A DNA stretch of 64,000 bases, from NCBI GenBank assembly GCA_964558395.1, contig CAZLDS010000011.1, positions 1-64,000 on the forward strand, given 5' to 3'. Under the pieces are notes generated by a model, which saw nothing but the letters and a program-made list of their open reading frames with translations, did no database searches and was not told the origin of the DNA. The translations under genes and the position numbers were made by a program. Position 1 is the stretch's first letter; each line of letters starts with the position of its first letter. Source of the DNA: CSP1-5 sp964558395. GTDB taxonomy: Bacteria; Methylomirabilota; Methylomirabilia; Methylomirabilales; CSP1-5. Shown here piece after piece: positions 24,089-33,389 of this stretch.

Positions 24089-25689
24089 CCTTGCTCCTGC
24101 CCTCTGCGCTGTGCCGCCGCTCTGGAAGCCCTGAGCACGCCTCCCGCTCTGGCCCCGGTGTGCTCCCCTTCTTCCACCGTGATCACGCCGTTTACCAAGA
24201 CGTATCGAATCCCATCCGGGTATTGGATCGGGGCTTCGTAGCTTGCCCGATCCAGAATCGCTTCTGGATCAAAGACCACCACGTCGGCATGGTAGCCTGG
24301 CGCGATTTGGCCCCGTTCGGCAAGCCCAAAGCGACGGCAGGGGTCAAATGTCATCTTCCGGATAGCGGTGGGCAGATCGAGGAGTCGCTTTTCCCTGACA
24401 TAGACGCCCAAGACCCGCGGGAAAGTCCCGAACGTACGCGGGTGAGGCCGACCCCGGCTCAGCGGACCGACGTGGGACCGAGTCCCGCTATCAGACGCGA
24501 CCATGACGTAGGGACGACTGAGAATCTGCTGGAGATTTGCTTCAGACATCGTAAAAAGGATGGCGTCGACCCGTCCCTCATTCTCCACCAGGAGATCACA
24601 CACGAACGCGAGCGGTTCCTTCCCCGCCAGGGCCGCCGCCTGATCGACCCGTAACCCCTCGTACGGCCTGTTCTCTTCCCGTGTCACCTCGGCGATCATG
24701 ATCTGGTCCCACCGCCGGTCGCCAATTTCCCGATCGAGCCGTTCCCAAACTGCACGGTCCTGTAATCGCGCGACTTGCTCCGCCCGCGTCCCCTCGAGCG
24801 CCCAGGACGGCAGGACCGCTTGCAGTTGCGTATTGGAGGCCGTGTAGGGATAGCGATCAGCCGTCACATCCTGGCCGTGTGACCGCGCTTCTTCGATGAG
24901 TCGCAGCGCCTCCAGAAGTTTGCCCCAGTTACGCTCGCCCGAGGTCTTGAGATGGGAAATTTGCAGGGCGATTTCGGCTTTTCTCGCCACATCAAGAATT
25001 TCGCGAACAGCCTCTAACAGTCCGTCTCCCTCGCTGCGCATGTGGCACGTGAGGACGCCCCCCTCTTCCCACGCGATCCGAGCCAACGCGACTAACTCTT
25101 TCGATGAAGCGAAGCATGCCGGTGCATAGATGAGACCGGTCGAGAGGCCCAAGGCCCCCTCCCGCATCCCCTCTCGGACCGCCTGGACCATCTCCGCCAT
25201 CTCGCGGGCCTCGGGGGGTCTTGCGGCTCCCCCCATGACAGAGCCCCGGATGGTGTTGTGCCCGAGGAGGAGCCCAAAGTTAATGGAAAGTCCCTGGGCG
25301 CCGAGCTGCCCGAAATAGTCTTGCACGCTCTGCCATTGGGGCTCGAGACCGTAGAGCTTCCGATATGTCTGGGCCCGTTCCTCTCCCCACTCTCCCCAGA
25401 TCGGTGCGGCGGCATAGCCGCAGTTGCCGCCAATTTCTGTCGTGACCCCCTGGCGAACGGCGCTCTCCGCCCGGGGATTCAGCAGCAGATAGTAATCAGA
25501 ATGGGAGTGCACATCGACGAAACCGGGACAGGCAACAAGCCCAGCCGCCCGAATCGTCCGCCGGGCCTGCGTGTCTGGAATCTTCCCGACCGCCGTAATC
25601 CGATCGCGGATGACGCCGATGTCACCCGGAAAGGGCGGGGATCCACTGCCATCGATGATGCTCGCCCCGGCAATGATCAGGTCGAACAT
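24085..25689 (-). CDS. N-acyl-D-amino-acid deacylase (D-aminoacylase)
   Basis: 534 aa amidohydrolase-superfamily enzyme that removes acyl groups from D-amino acids. The N-terminal metal motif DVHSHSDYYL, the GGNCGYAAAP block, QISHLKTSGERNWG and a late DSGTRSHV all fit the D-aminoacylase subgroup. The start is the ATG of MFDLIIAG; 16 upstream in-frame codons overlap a dispersed repeat and are rejected. It heads a two-gene unit with the C26 peptidase. Confidence 0.9.
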   Translation of the reverse strand: MFDLIIAGASIIDGSGSPPFPGDIGVIRDRITAVGKIPDTQARRTIRAAGLVACPGFVDVHSHSDYYLLLNPRAESAVRQGVTTEIGGNCGYAAAPIWGEWGEERAQTYRKLYGLEPQWQSVQDYFGQLGAQGLSINFGLLLGHNTIRGSVMGGAARPPEAREMAEMVQAVREGMREGALGLSTGLIYAPACFASSKELVALARIAWEEGGVLTCHMRSEGDGLLEAVREILDVARKAEIALQISHLKTSGERNWGKLLEALRLIEEARSHGQDVTADRYPYTASNTQLQAVLPSWALEGTRAEQVARLQDRAVWERLDREIGDRRWDQIMIAEVTREENRPYEGLRVDQAAALAGKEPLAFVCDLLVENEGRVDAILFTMSEANLQQILSRPYVMVASDSGTRSHVGPLSRGRPHPRTFGTFPRVLGVYVREKRLLDLPTAIRKMTFDPCRRFGLAERGQIAPGYHADVVVFDPEAILDRASYEAPIQYPDGIRYVLVNGVITVEEGEHTGARAGGVLRASRAAAQRRGQEQG

Positions 25690-25708
25690 GACTCCCTCAA
25701 CATCAGCT

Positions 25709-25750
25709 GCCAGCTGTCCGCGGTCGGCTATCCGCACTTTTTGAAGCAGC
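25709..25750. repeat. dispersed intergenic repeat, copy B
   Basis: Holds GCCAGCTGTCC plus a later TTGAAGC block as at 12498-12530, in the spacer before the D-aminoacylase gene. The unit boundary is not sharp. Confidence 0.35.
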
Positions 25751-25776
25751 CAGAACCCTCTTCCATCCGTTGCGGA

Positions 25777-26628
25777 CTACTGACGGCTGACGACGGACCG
25801 CTCCTTTGTCTCCCTCTTGCGCCTCTTGAAGCCCTGATACTGAAACCTATCGACCGTAGAACCATCGGGCGCCAGCAGGGTCGCGATATCCCCATCATTA
25901 TTCCAGATGGCACCATCCGACTGCCAGTAGAGGATGATCCGGCCCGGATCGGCGACATCGACACCCCGCCCGCTCACAACGAGCATCGAATAACCGGGCT
26001 TCAGGGAAAGTGCGGGAAACGTGTATCGGTGCCCATATGCGTCGCGCAGCACATACCCCCGGACATCGATGACCCCGTCGGCGACACTGGCGATCCGGAC
26101 ATACTCGCCGTTCGGGTTCAATCGATCATCGCCAGGGGCGTTGAACTTGAGGGAAGTAATCTTCAGCGGCCCCCTCACACTTTGCCACATTCCACGGCGT
26201 GCGGCCCGCGCCCGCCGCTGGAGTTCAAGGAATCGGTCGTAGTACCTGAGGTTCGGCGGAATCACGAAGACATGCGCGAGTCCCTCTTCGATCAAGCGCG
26301 CATTCACCATGTCTCTATCAACATACACATACGCGAGGAGGCGATAGTACCCATCTTCCTGCACTTCGTCTTCTTCGAGACGCACGTGCTTGCCTTCGGT
26401 CAGGCGTCGATTCAGGGCGACCGCCTCGGCAAAGTACGGTTGATCTCGCTCCGGGGCATTAATACCGACATAGCGAACATGCGTGCCATCCTCCAGGATG
26501 ACCGTATCCCCGTCGATCACGCGCTCGACCTTCGAAGAACCCGCTCCCAGCACAGGACTGAGGAGCAGCAGGACCAGCCCGCAAACGGGAACCAGTCGCC
26601 TTGGCTCAGAGCAGCGTGATCCTGCCAC
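25777..26628 (-). CDS. secreted thermonuclease-like protein with lamin-tail domain
   Basis: 283 aa. A signal-peptide-like N-terminus (VCGLVLLLLSPVLGAG) is followed by a staphylococcal-nuclease domain: VIDGDTVIL, VRYVGINAPE, YRLLAYVYVD, and a closing RRGMW. From about residue 155 an LTD (lamin-tail) beta-sandwich follows, ITSLKFNAPGDD to VDRFQYQG. Probably a periplasmic or surface nuclease that salvages DNA. GTG start overlapping the SIS gene end by 23 bases. Confidence 0.85.
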   Translation of the reverse strand: MAGSRCSEPRRLVPVCGLVLLLLSPVLGAGSSKVERVIDGDTVILEDGTHVRYVGINAPERDQPYFAEAVALNRRLTEGKHVRLEEDEVQEDGYYRLLAYVYVDRDMVNARLIEEGLAHVFVIPPNLRYYDRFLELQRRARAARRGMWQSVRGPLKITSLKFNAPGDDRLNPNGEYVRIASVADGVIDVRGYVLRDAYGHRYTFPALSLKPGYSMLVVSGRGVDVADPGRIILYWQSDGAIWNNDGDIATLLAPDGSTVDRFQYQGFKRRKRETKERSVVSRQ

Positions 26629-27340
26629 GGTATTGCTCCTCCAGGCGACGGTTATGCTCGTCTCCTCCGGGAAGATTGGCGCTCATATAGACCGGGGGGG
26701 TGAGACCCTCGGTGAGATACCGCTCCACCACGCCGCAGATGAGACGGTTCATCAGGAAGGTTCCGGCGACAGCCGACGTCGGACCGACCGTGCCGCCCCA
26801 CCCGGGATAGGCGACGGCTGCGTCCCCCTCCTGCCCGCAGTTATCCAGGCAGAGGTCGGCAACCTCGAAGAGGCGCTTACCGCCGGGATGCCGGGCCGGG
26901 ACTGCCCTCGAGTGGGCCAGGGAGGTCAGGGCGATCACGAACAGGCCTCGCTGCTTGGCCTCGAGGGCCATCTCCACCGGGACGGCGTTGATCCCCGAGT
27001 TGGACACCACGATCAAGACTTCCCCGGCCCGGAGATCGTGTCGGTCCAGGATGATCGCGGCGACCCCAGGGAGTCGCTCCATCCTCCCGCTCACCGCTGG
27101 AGGCCTGAGCGGGGATAGCACCGCCTCCTGAATCAGATTCACGGGGACGAGCCCACCTGCCCGGTGGAACGCCTCCTGAGCGACCGCGATAGAATGCCCA
27201 CTGCCGAAGACGTGGAGCACCCCGTCCTGCTTCAGCGACCGAAATATCGTCTTGGCCGCCTGGTCCAGGACCCCCTGCTGCGTCTCCTCGATCCGCGCGA
27301 TGAGCTTCAGCACGGCAGCCGTATACGAGTGATGATTCAT
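26606..27340 (-). CDS. SIS-domain sugar isomerase-like protein (UPF0309 type)
   Basis: 244 aa. The FGSGHSIAVAQEAFHRAGGL block near residue 45 and the IVVSNSGINAVPVEMA phosphosugar loop near 110 place it in the UPF0309-like SIS group. It directly follows the anhydro-MurNAc kinase gene, whose product is MurNAc 6-phosphate; a role as etherase or isomerase on that phosphosugar is plausible, but the family is not MurQ. The start has GAGG six bases upstream. Confidence 0.8.
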   Translation of the reverse strand: MNHHSYTAAVLKLIARIEETQQGVLDQAAKTIFRSLKQDGVLHVFGSGHSIAVAQEAFHRAGGLVPVNLIQEAVLSPLRPPAVSGRMERLPGVAAIILDRHDLRAGEVLIVVSNSGINAVPVEMALEAKQRGLFVIALTSLAHSRAVPARHPGGKRLFEVADLCLDNCGQEGDAAVAYPGWGGTVGPTSAVAGTFLMNRLICGVVERYLTEGLTPPVYMSANLPGGDEHNRRLEEQYRGRITLL

Positions 27341-27347
27341 CAGCGCC

Positions 27348-28526
27348 TCACGAGATCAGTCCTGCAAAGCCCTTGCCGGGGATAATCTTTCCCAGGGGCA
27401 CGCCGTGTCTCGCGCCGGTCGCAGCGGCAAGGTTCCCCGGTCGTCCCACCAGGGTCAGATAGCCCAATATGGCAAACGCCGCTGCCTCGACGGCCTCAAC
27501 CGGAAATCCGATGTCATCTGTCGTGAGCACGGGACGAGGGGCCAGGCGGGTCCCCAGCGCCCTTCTCAGCCACTGGTTCCGGGCCCCACCCCCACACAGC
27601 AGGATCTCATCCACCGCGTGCCGTGGAAAGATGGTAGTTTCGAGGCTTCCGACCACCGCCTCGACGGAGAGACTCGAGATCGTGGCCACGAGATCGGCCG
27701 GCACGATTGCGTCCCGCTCCGCTTCTTGCAGAATGTTATCCACCATCCGCGGACCAAATTCCCCCTGACCGGCACTCCGGGGGGGAGGCCGGCGGAAGAA
27801 TGGGTGGTTGAGCAGTCGCTTGAGCAGGGTTGGATTCACTGCGCCCGACGCGGCCCAGGCCCCATCGGCGTCGTATTCTAATGTCCCGCCACTGAGCCCT
27901 CGAACCACGCCATCGATCAAGACGTTGCCGGGCCCTGCATCGAAGGCGACGATCTCGGCCGGCGAGCCACCGGGTGGAAGGAGGGTGAGATTTGCGATGC
28001 CGCCGAGATTGACGATCACACGGCACCGCTCGGGATGCCGAAAGAGGAGAGAATGCGGATAAGGCGTCAACGGCGCCCCCTCACCCCCGGCCGCCACGTC
28101 CCGGGGACGGAAGTCAGCCACGGTCAAGAGTCCGGTCCGCTCGGCGATAACACAAGGCTCACCAATCTGCAGGGTGGACCGTAGCGCAAATTCCCCTTCG
28201 GCGACCGGGATCGGGAGATGGCAAATGGTCTGGCCGTGGGACCCAATGAGAGCCACGTCGGTTTCGGAGGTGCCGGCTGCCTGCAGGAGATCACGCGTCG
28301 CCTGGGCAAACAGCTCCCCCAGCACCATGTTGAGATGACAGATTTCGCGGAGGGCGTCGGGATGGTCGGAAAGACGGAGGATCCGACTCCGGATCCCCGG
28401 TGGATACGGACGATGCTCAAAATGGAGGAGGCTCACTTGGAGATTGTCGGACTCCCTGACGATCTCCACTAACGCCGCGTCAACCCCGTCCGCCGAGGTC
28501 CCAGACATGAGTCCAATGACCTTCAG
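27348..28526 (-). CDS. anmK: anhydro-N-acetylmuramic acid kinase
   Basis: 392 aa if the proposed start is right. Cleaves and phosphorylates 1,6-anhydro-MurNAc from recycled peptidoglycan to MurNAc 6-phosphate. Motifs: GLMSGTSADGVDAAL, GSHGQTICH, VNLGGIANLT, FDAGPGN and LCGGGARN. The first ATG (28508) would cut off the family-typical strand before MSGTS. In frame upstream a CTG codon gives (M)KVIGLMSGTS, overlaps the M20 stop as CTGA, and has GGAGGG eight bases before it. Hence the start is set at CTG. Confidence 0.93.
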   Translation of the reverse strand: MKVIGLMSGTSADGVDAALVEIVRESDNLQVSLLHFEHRPYPPGIRSRILRLSDHPDALREICHLNMVLGELFAQATRDLLQAAGTSETDVALIGSHGQTICHLPIPVAEGEFALRSTLQIGEPCVIAERTGLLTVADFRPRDVAAGGEGAPLTPYPHSLLFRHPERCRVIVNLGGIANLTLLPPGGSPAEIVAFDAGPGNVLIDGVVRGLSGGTLEYDADGAWAASGAVNPTLLKRLLNHPFFRRPPPRSAGQGEFGPRMVDNILQEAERDAIVPADLVATISSLSVEAVVGSLETTIFPRHAVDEILLCGGGARNQWLRRALGTRLAPRPVLTTDDIGFPVEAVEAAAFAILGYLTLVGRPGNLAAATGARHGVPLGKIIPGKGFAGLIS

Positions 28527-29701
28527 GGACGCATCCCTCCTCCAAATTCCCCCTTGACGCGGTGTAAGGCATCCCGGTCTCTGAGGAGATCAAGGCCGGT
28601 GAGGGCCAGGGCCCTGGCCGCCAGTAACATCCCCTCCTCTCCGTCCGGGGAGGCAGAGGCCACGGCGAACTCGGGCATGTGGCAACTAACCTTGGGACCG
28701 CAAATGGCGATAGTGGGTTGGATGGTGGGAACGACCTGGCTCACGTTCCCGACATCTGTGGATCCCAGGTCTTCGTCTTCCGGACCCTGATCGACCTCAC
28801 CCCCCAATGCTTCCAGATTCTCCCGAAAGAGTTGAGCAAGCGCATAGTTGATCTTGTGGGGGTGGTAGTCATATCCAGCTCGCTTGATGTGGTAACTGGC
28901 CCCCGTGGCGCCCGCGGCCGCCTCGAAGCAGCCGACGACCTTTTCGTACAGTTCATCGAGATATCCGATATCTAACGCGCGGACATAGAAGAGGGTCGCC
29001 GCATAATCCGGGATGATGTTGGGTGCCTTTCCTCCATGGATGATGATCCCGTGGATCCGCGCATCGGGGCGCACGTGCTGCCGGAGGGCATTGATGTTAT
29101 TGAACGCGAGAATGACGGCATCGAGCGCGTTGATACCGAGATGCGGGGTCGCCGCGGCGTGGGAGGACCTGCCGAAGAATTCCACCTGGACATCCCGCAT
29201 CCCGAGGGCCTTCTTCACCATCTCGGTCCGATTGCTCGGGTGGAACAACATCGCGGCATCCACCCTTCGAAACAGTCCGGACTCCACCAGGGGGATCTTG
29301 CCTCCCCCTTTCTCCTCCGCCGGACATCCCACCAGGAGTATGCGGCCAGGGACCTCTCTCAACACAGTCTTCAGGGCCAAGGCAGCCCCCACCGAACCGG
29401 TCGCAATCAGATTATGGCCGCAGGCGTGGCCGATTGCCGGCAGGGCGTCGTATTCGGCCAGGAACGCAATGGTGGGACCCTTCCCCAAGGCATAGGTGGC
29501 GGTAAAGGCCGTCGGAAGGCCCGCCACGCCGCGCTCGACGGAAAAGTCGTGCGCCTCCATGGTCCGAGTGAGGAACGCCGCCGCCTGGATTTCTTCAAAG
29601 GCGAGCTCGGGGTGCGCGTGGAGAAACCGGCTCACCTCCAAAAGTTCGGGGCGGAGACGATCGACCTCCTCGATCACCGCCTGCTTCTGTGGATCCAGCA
29701 T
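28523..29701 (-). CDS. M20-family amidohydrolase
   Basis: 392 aa from the ATG chosen. Zinc amidase of the M20D type: HAHPELAFEE, AEYDALPAIGHACGHNL, PAEEKGGGK, and a GRSSHAAATP dimer-domain block with NALDAVI. Relatives release glutamate or aspartate from N-acyl or p-aminobenzoyl conjugates. The start at ATG (MLDPQKQ) has GAGG nearby; a TTG 14 codons earlier (29743) is an alternative. It overlaps the anmK start by four bases. Confidence 0.85.
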   Translation of the reverse strand: MLDPQKQAVIEEVDRLRPELLEVSRFLHAHPELAFEEIQAAAFLTRTMEAHDFSVERGVAGLPTAFTATYALGKGPTIAFLAEYDALPAIGHACGHNLIATGSVGAALALKTVLREVPGRILLVGCPAEEKGGGKIPLVESGLFRRVDAAMLFHPSNRTEMVKKALGMRDVQVEFFGRSSHAAATPHLGINALDAVILAFNNINALRQHVRPDARIHGIIIHGGKAPNIIPDYAATLFYVRALDIGYLDELYEKVVGCFEAAAGATGASYHIKRAGYDYHPHKINYALAQLFRENLEALGGEVDQGPEDEDLGSTDVGNVSQVVPTIQPTIAICGPKVSCHMPEFAVASASPDGEEGMLLAARALALTGLDLLRDRDALHRVKGEFGGGMRP

Positions 29702-29818
29702 TCCTGCCTCGCTGCCGATCATCTGCACGAGAAAGTCGCTCAAAACCTACCATGGAACGATGGGGAAAACAAGGCGAAGGACCGCCGGCAGCCGATCATC
29801 ACGGGGCGCAGGCGGAGA

Positions 29819-30619
29819 TCACGTGCCGATGCGGAGGGGGCCGGTGAGTTCTTTCAGCAAAGCGATCGCGGAAAAGGCGGCCAGCTTTGCGGTCCGGGGA
29901 TTCTTGGTGGGGACATTTTCGACGCGGGTATGGAGTCGACCGAATTCTCCCATCACCTCGACGTCGTGGATGTTGCGCTTTACGGAGGGATCGGCAATGA
30001 TCGTCACCTCGGTCCGGTCCGGTCCGACCCCCGCGAGGCTGAGCGCAGCCGAGACATTCACGTTGGCGGGGAAACCCTTGCAGGCCTCCCGAGCACTGCC
30101 ACGAAAGACAACTCTCTCCTCGGCGAGATGATCGAGATCGATGTTGTGGGCAACAAGATACGGAGCTCCCTGGAGACTCCGCGGATGCTTCCGGGTGACA
30201 ATGCTGGCTTTTTGAATGTCGCCGATCCGCGCTCCCTTCACGGCATCGAGGCTTCCGATGGCCCCTGAGGGGCAGTATATCCTCGCGCCGTTCTTTTCCG
30301 CTAACGCGAACCATTCTTCCCTCTCGAGGAGGCCCCCGACGCTCATGACCAAGACATCTTTCCCCCGGGAAAGCGCCGCAGGGACGACCTCTTCGACGGC
30401 CGCATAACCGGCAGCCTCAATGACCAGATCGGCAACCGTGAGGAGTTCAGGTACCGGAAGGATGGTTGTCTCCTGTCTCAGGGCCGCAGCCAGATCTCGG
30501 GCCCGGGTCGGGTTGCGGTCGGCGAGCCCAACGAGTTCTGCCTTCACCAGTCCATCATCAATGGCTCCCGCAATGACGGACCCAATGTTTCCGGCGCCGA
30601 CGATTCCAATCTTCAGCAT
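29819..30619 (-). CDS. nadX: L-aspartate dehydrogenase-like protein
   Basis: 266 aa, the family length. NAD(P)-binding GIVGAGNIGS at the N-terminus, VMSVGGLL near 90, and a catalytic-domain FPANVNVSAALSLAG near 190 match aspartate dehydrogenase (DUF108). It interconverts aspartate and iminoaspartate/oxaloacetate; in some bacteria it feeds NAD synthesis. The start is ATG with GGAG seven bases before. In this region it fits amino-acid breakdown better than NAD synthesis, since no nadA or nadC is near. Confidence 0.87.
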   Translation of the reverse strand: MLKIGIVGAGNIGSVIAGAIDDGLVKAELVGLADRNPTRARDLAAALRQETTILPVPELLTVADLVIEAAGYAAVEEVVPAALSRGKDVLVMSVGGLLEREEWFALAEKNGARIYCPSGAIGSLDAVKGARIGDIQKASIVTRKHPRSLQGAPYLVAHNIDLDHLAEERVVFRGSAREACKGFPANVNVSAALSLAGVGPDRTEVTIIADPSVKRNIHDVEVMGEFGRLHTRVENVPTKNPRTAKLAAFSAIALLKELTGPLRIGT

Positions 30620-30642
30620 GATCGACTCCGGCGGATTCACCG

Positions 30643-31908
30643 TCACTGTGCGGCTGTCACATGTATCGATGCGGTTTGGTCGACTTCGTCTATGACCTGC
30701 CCCTCACCGTCAATGGCGAGAAAGCTGCGGCTTCGCCCATCGATCCTCACGAGGATGAAGTGCCGTGTACTGGCGGTTTTCTGGAGGTACCACCGTTCAC
30801 GGGGTTTTCTGGGCAACACACCCCACCCCCCGTCGCCGAGGTACAGCACGCCTCGCGGATCGGGGATGCCGCCTCGAATCGGATATGTGCGCTTGTAGAC
30901 GTGGTCATGGTGTTCGAAGACCACGTCGACGCCAAGCCGCTCGAACAGGGGGACCCAGTGTTCCCGGACCTTTGTACTCACGCGGTTGTCAAATTTCCGC
31001 ACCGATGGGTAGGCCGGCACGTGGTACACCGCAAAGAGATGGGGGACGTCCTGCCGATCGGCTAATGTTCGACGTAACCAATCGGTTTGCTCGCCGTCAA
31101 TCGGATGCGTGTGGTCAGAATCCAGCAAGACCACACTCATGTACCGGCCGATGTCGAGAACGTTGTACCCGCGCGGGCCGGGCATCGCGAACAAGCTATA
31201 GAAAAACGGGGCCTGGCCCGGCGTCTGATCGTATCGACCTTGGACCTCGTGATTCCCGATGGTCACCAGGAGCGGGATCAGCCGCCCATCGGATGTTACC
31301 ATGTACTTCTTCCAACCAGCCAGCCACCGATACCACCGCTTCACCCGTTTCGGAGAACCATTGGCGTAGGCGATGTCCCCGCCGATCACCGCGAACATCG
31401 GGTCCTGTTTCGCGGCGAGGCGGCAGGTTGCTTCAAACCCTTCGTCAAGAAAATCGAGCGGCTCCATCGTATCGCCACCGACAACGAAGCGGATCGGTTT
31501 CGTCGCATCCCGCGGCATGGTGCGGAAGGTAAACGCCACAGAGTTTTCGCCAAAACGGAACCGGTAATCGGTTCCAGGTTCGAGATCCGTCAATTCCGTC
31601 ACGTGGACAATCCGGTCGGAGTGTGGCATGAGATGGTGCGCACCCACGGCATTGTGCCACACCCGTTCGCCGAGCTCTTGGTACTGAACGATATTATCGC
31701 GCCCGGCATCACTATGCCATTGGACCGTCATCGTCGTGGTCGGGTCGTGTTGCCAGGTTAAATAGACGGCTGCAGGATCAAAGAGGTTTGCGTCACGGGC
31801 CGCGACGGCCCTGGACACCCGGACTCGCCCACTGGCCAGGGACAAAGCGGCGGCCGCAGTGATGGCGACAACCATGACCCGTGAGGTTATTGTCTTGACG
31901 CGCGACAT
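30643..31908 (-). CDS. secreted purple acid phosphatase-like metallophosphoesterase
   Basis: 421 aa. A signal peptide or anchor (VMVVAITAAAALSLASG) precedes an N-terminal fibronectin-like domain (about 45-135) and a calcineurin-like phosphatase with GGD, GGDIAYANG, GNHE, YHVPAYPS and HHDHVYKRTYP, supplying the two-metal ligands. Probably a periplasmic phosphatase that frees phosphate from organic esters. The start chosen is the ATG of MSRVKTIT; the frame extends 23 codons further without a signal-like start. It ends 23 bases before the aspartate dehydrogenase gene. Confidence 0.87.
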   Translation of the reverse strand: MSRVKTITSRVMVVAITAAAALSLASGRVRVSRAVAARDANLFDPAAVYLTWQHDPTTTMTVQWHSDAGRDNIVQYQELGERVWHNAVGAHHLMPHSDRIVHVTELTDLEPGTDYRFRFGENSVAFTFRTMPRDATKPIRFVVGGDTMEPLDFLDEGFEATCRLAAKQDPMFAVIGGDIAYANGSPKRVKRWYRWLAGWKKYMVTSDGRLIPLLVTIGNHEVQGRYDQTPGQAPFFYSLFAMPGPRGYNVLDIGRYMSVVLLDSDHTHPIDGEQTDWLRRTLADRQDVPHLFAVYHVPAYPSVRKFDNRVSTKVREHWVPLFERLGVDVVFEHHDHVYKRTYPIRGGIPDPRGVLYLGDGGWGVLPRKPRERWYLQKTASTRHFILVRIDGRSRSFLAIDGEGQVIDEVDQTASIHVTAAQ

Positions 31909-32024
31909 TGGTGCCACCCTATTGCCCGTTCTCCGGCCGTCCCCTGCATCTGACAGCGTAACAGAAGGCGCACCCACGCACGGGGCCCCTGTTGCTCGAG
32001 AGTCAGGTGCATTCGAATGTCTTC

Positions 32025-33389
32025 TTATGCGGAAGTGTTTTCAGACTGCCCGCCCACGTAATAATCCAGACCTGAATGATCGAGCACCTCTTCACCGACC
32101 AAAATGCGGAGTGTATTTGTCAATTTCAGGTGCTGGATGTACAGATCGTGTTCGGGTTTGAGGTCCGGACGAGCCATGGGGGATTTGAAGTAAAACGACA
32201 ACCACTCTTGAATGCCACCGAGTCCGGCCCGCTGCGCGAGATCGAGGAAGAGAATCAGATCCAGCACGATAGGGGCTGCCAGAATAGAATCACGGCAGAG
32301 GAAATTGACTTTAATCTGCATCGGCAGACCGAGCCAGCCGACAATGTCGATGTTATCCCATCCCTCCTTTGCATCTCCGCGCGGGGGGTAATACTCGATC
32401 CGAATCTTGTGATAATACTGGCCATAGAGATCGGGGTAGAGCTCCGGCTGCAGGATCGCGTTCAGCACGCCGCTCTTGGTGACCTCTTTTCCCCGAAACG
32501 ACCCGGGATCGTCAAGCACCTCACCATCCCTGTTGCCGAGAATGTTGGTGGAGAACCAGCCCTGGAGGCCCAACATCCTGGCCTTGAGACCCGGCGCGAT
32601 TACCGTCTTCATGAGTGTCTGGCCGGTCTTAAAGTCCTTCCCCGCGACCGGCACCCCTCGCGCGGTTGCCAATTCCACCAAGGCCGGGATATCCACCGAG
32701 AGGTTGGGCGCCCCGTTCGCGAAGGGAATGCCGGAACGGATGGCCGCATAGCTATAGATCATCGAAGGCGAAATCTCGGGGGCATTGTCTTTGAGCCCCC
32801 GCTCGAACACTTCCACGGTTTGGTGGGTGGGACCGGGCTCAGAATAGACCTCGGTCGACCCGCACCAGATCATGACCGCTTGCCGCAATCCATGTGTACT
32901 GCGGAAGTCCTCGATGTCACGCATGAGCGCCTCGGCCAGCTCCATCTTTGTCGAGCCCGATTTGACGTGCGTGCCGTGTAGCTTGCGAACATACGCCTGC
33001 TCGAACACCCCAGGCCATGGTTCGATGGCCTCAAGTTCCTGCTGGACCGGAGTCAGCATTTCGGGCGGCAACACACCCGCGATACAGGCGGACTGGTAGG
33101 CATTTTCCGGAAAGATGTCCCACCCCCCAAAGACCAGGTCCTGAAGGGGGACAAAGGGCACCAAGGCCTTGATCGGCATAAAACGTGGATGGGTCCGCTT
33201 CCCGAGCCGAATCTTTTGCATCTGGGTCAGGGACCCATACGGCTCGGCGAGTCCCTTGTTTATGAGGTGGACCCCAGCGATCAGGGTGGTAGACACGGCC
33301 CCCAGGCCGGGTAACAGGACTCCCAGCTTCCCCTCAACCGGAGCGATGTCCCTGGCCAGCTCGGGATAAAAGGAACTCTGCTCACTCAT
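32025..33389 (-). CDS. ino1: myo-inositol-3-phosphate synthase
   Basis: 454 aa. NAD-dependent cyclisation of glucose 6-phosphate to inositol phosphate. Visible blocks: LPGLGAVSTTLIAG (NAD loop), WCGSTEVYSEPG, AGKDFKTGQTLMKTVIAP, LGNRDG, and the active-site stretch SFRGKEVTKSGV followed by NFLCRDSILAAPIVLDL. Last gene of the long minus-strand unit; its start overlaps the CDP-alcohol phosphotransferase stop by four bases. It supplies the inositol phosphate that the neighbouring cytidylyl- and phosphotransferases are likely to use. Confidence 0.95.
   Translation of the reverse strand: MSEQSSFYPELARDIAPVEGKLGVLLPGLGAVSTTLIAGVHLINKGLAEPYGSLTQMQKIRLGKRTHPRFMPIKALVPFVPLQDLVFGGWDIFPENAYQSACIAGVLPPEMLTPVQQELEAIEPWPGVFEQAYVRKLHGTHVKSGSTKMELAEALMRDIEDFRSTHGLRQAVMIWCGSTEVYSEPGPTHQTVEVFERGLKDNAPEISPSMIYSYAAIRSGIPFANGAPNLSVDIPALVELATARGVPVAGKDFKTGQTLMKTVIAPGLKARMLGLQGWFSTNILGNRDGEVLDDPGSFRGKEVTKSGVLNAILQPELYPDLYGQYYHKIRIEYYPPRGDAKEGWDNIDIVGWLGLPMQIKVNFLCRDSILAAPIVLDLILFLDLAQRAGLGGIQEWLSFYFKSPMARPDLKPEHDLYIQHLKLTNTLRILVGEEVLDHSGLDYYVGGQSENTSA

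Noticed and set aside
25258..26619. 453-residue plus-strand ORF opposite D-aminoacylase and the nuclease
   Set aside because: Spans two real minus-strand genes and their repeat spacer; shadow frame.
29036..30268. 410-residue plus-strand ORF opposite the M20 and aspartate dehydrogenase genes
   Set aside because: Shadow frame without motifs; both minus-strand proteins are well recognised.
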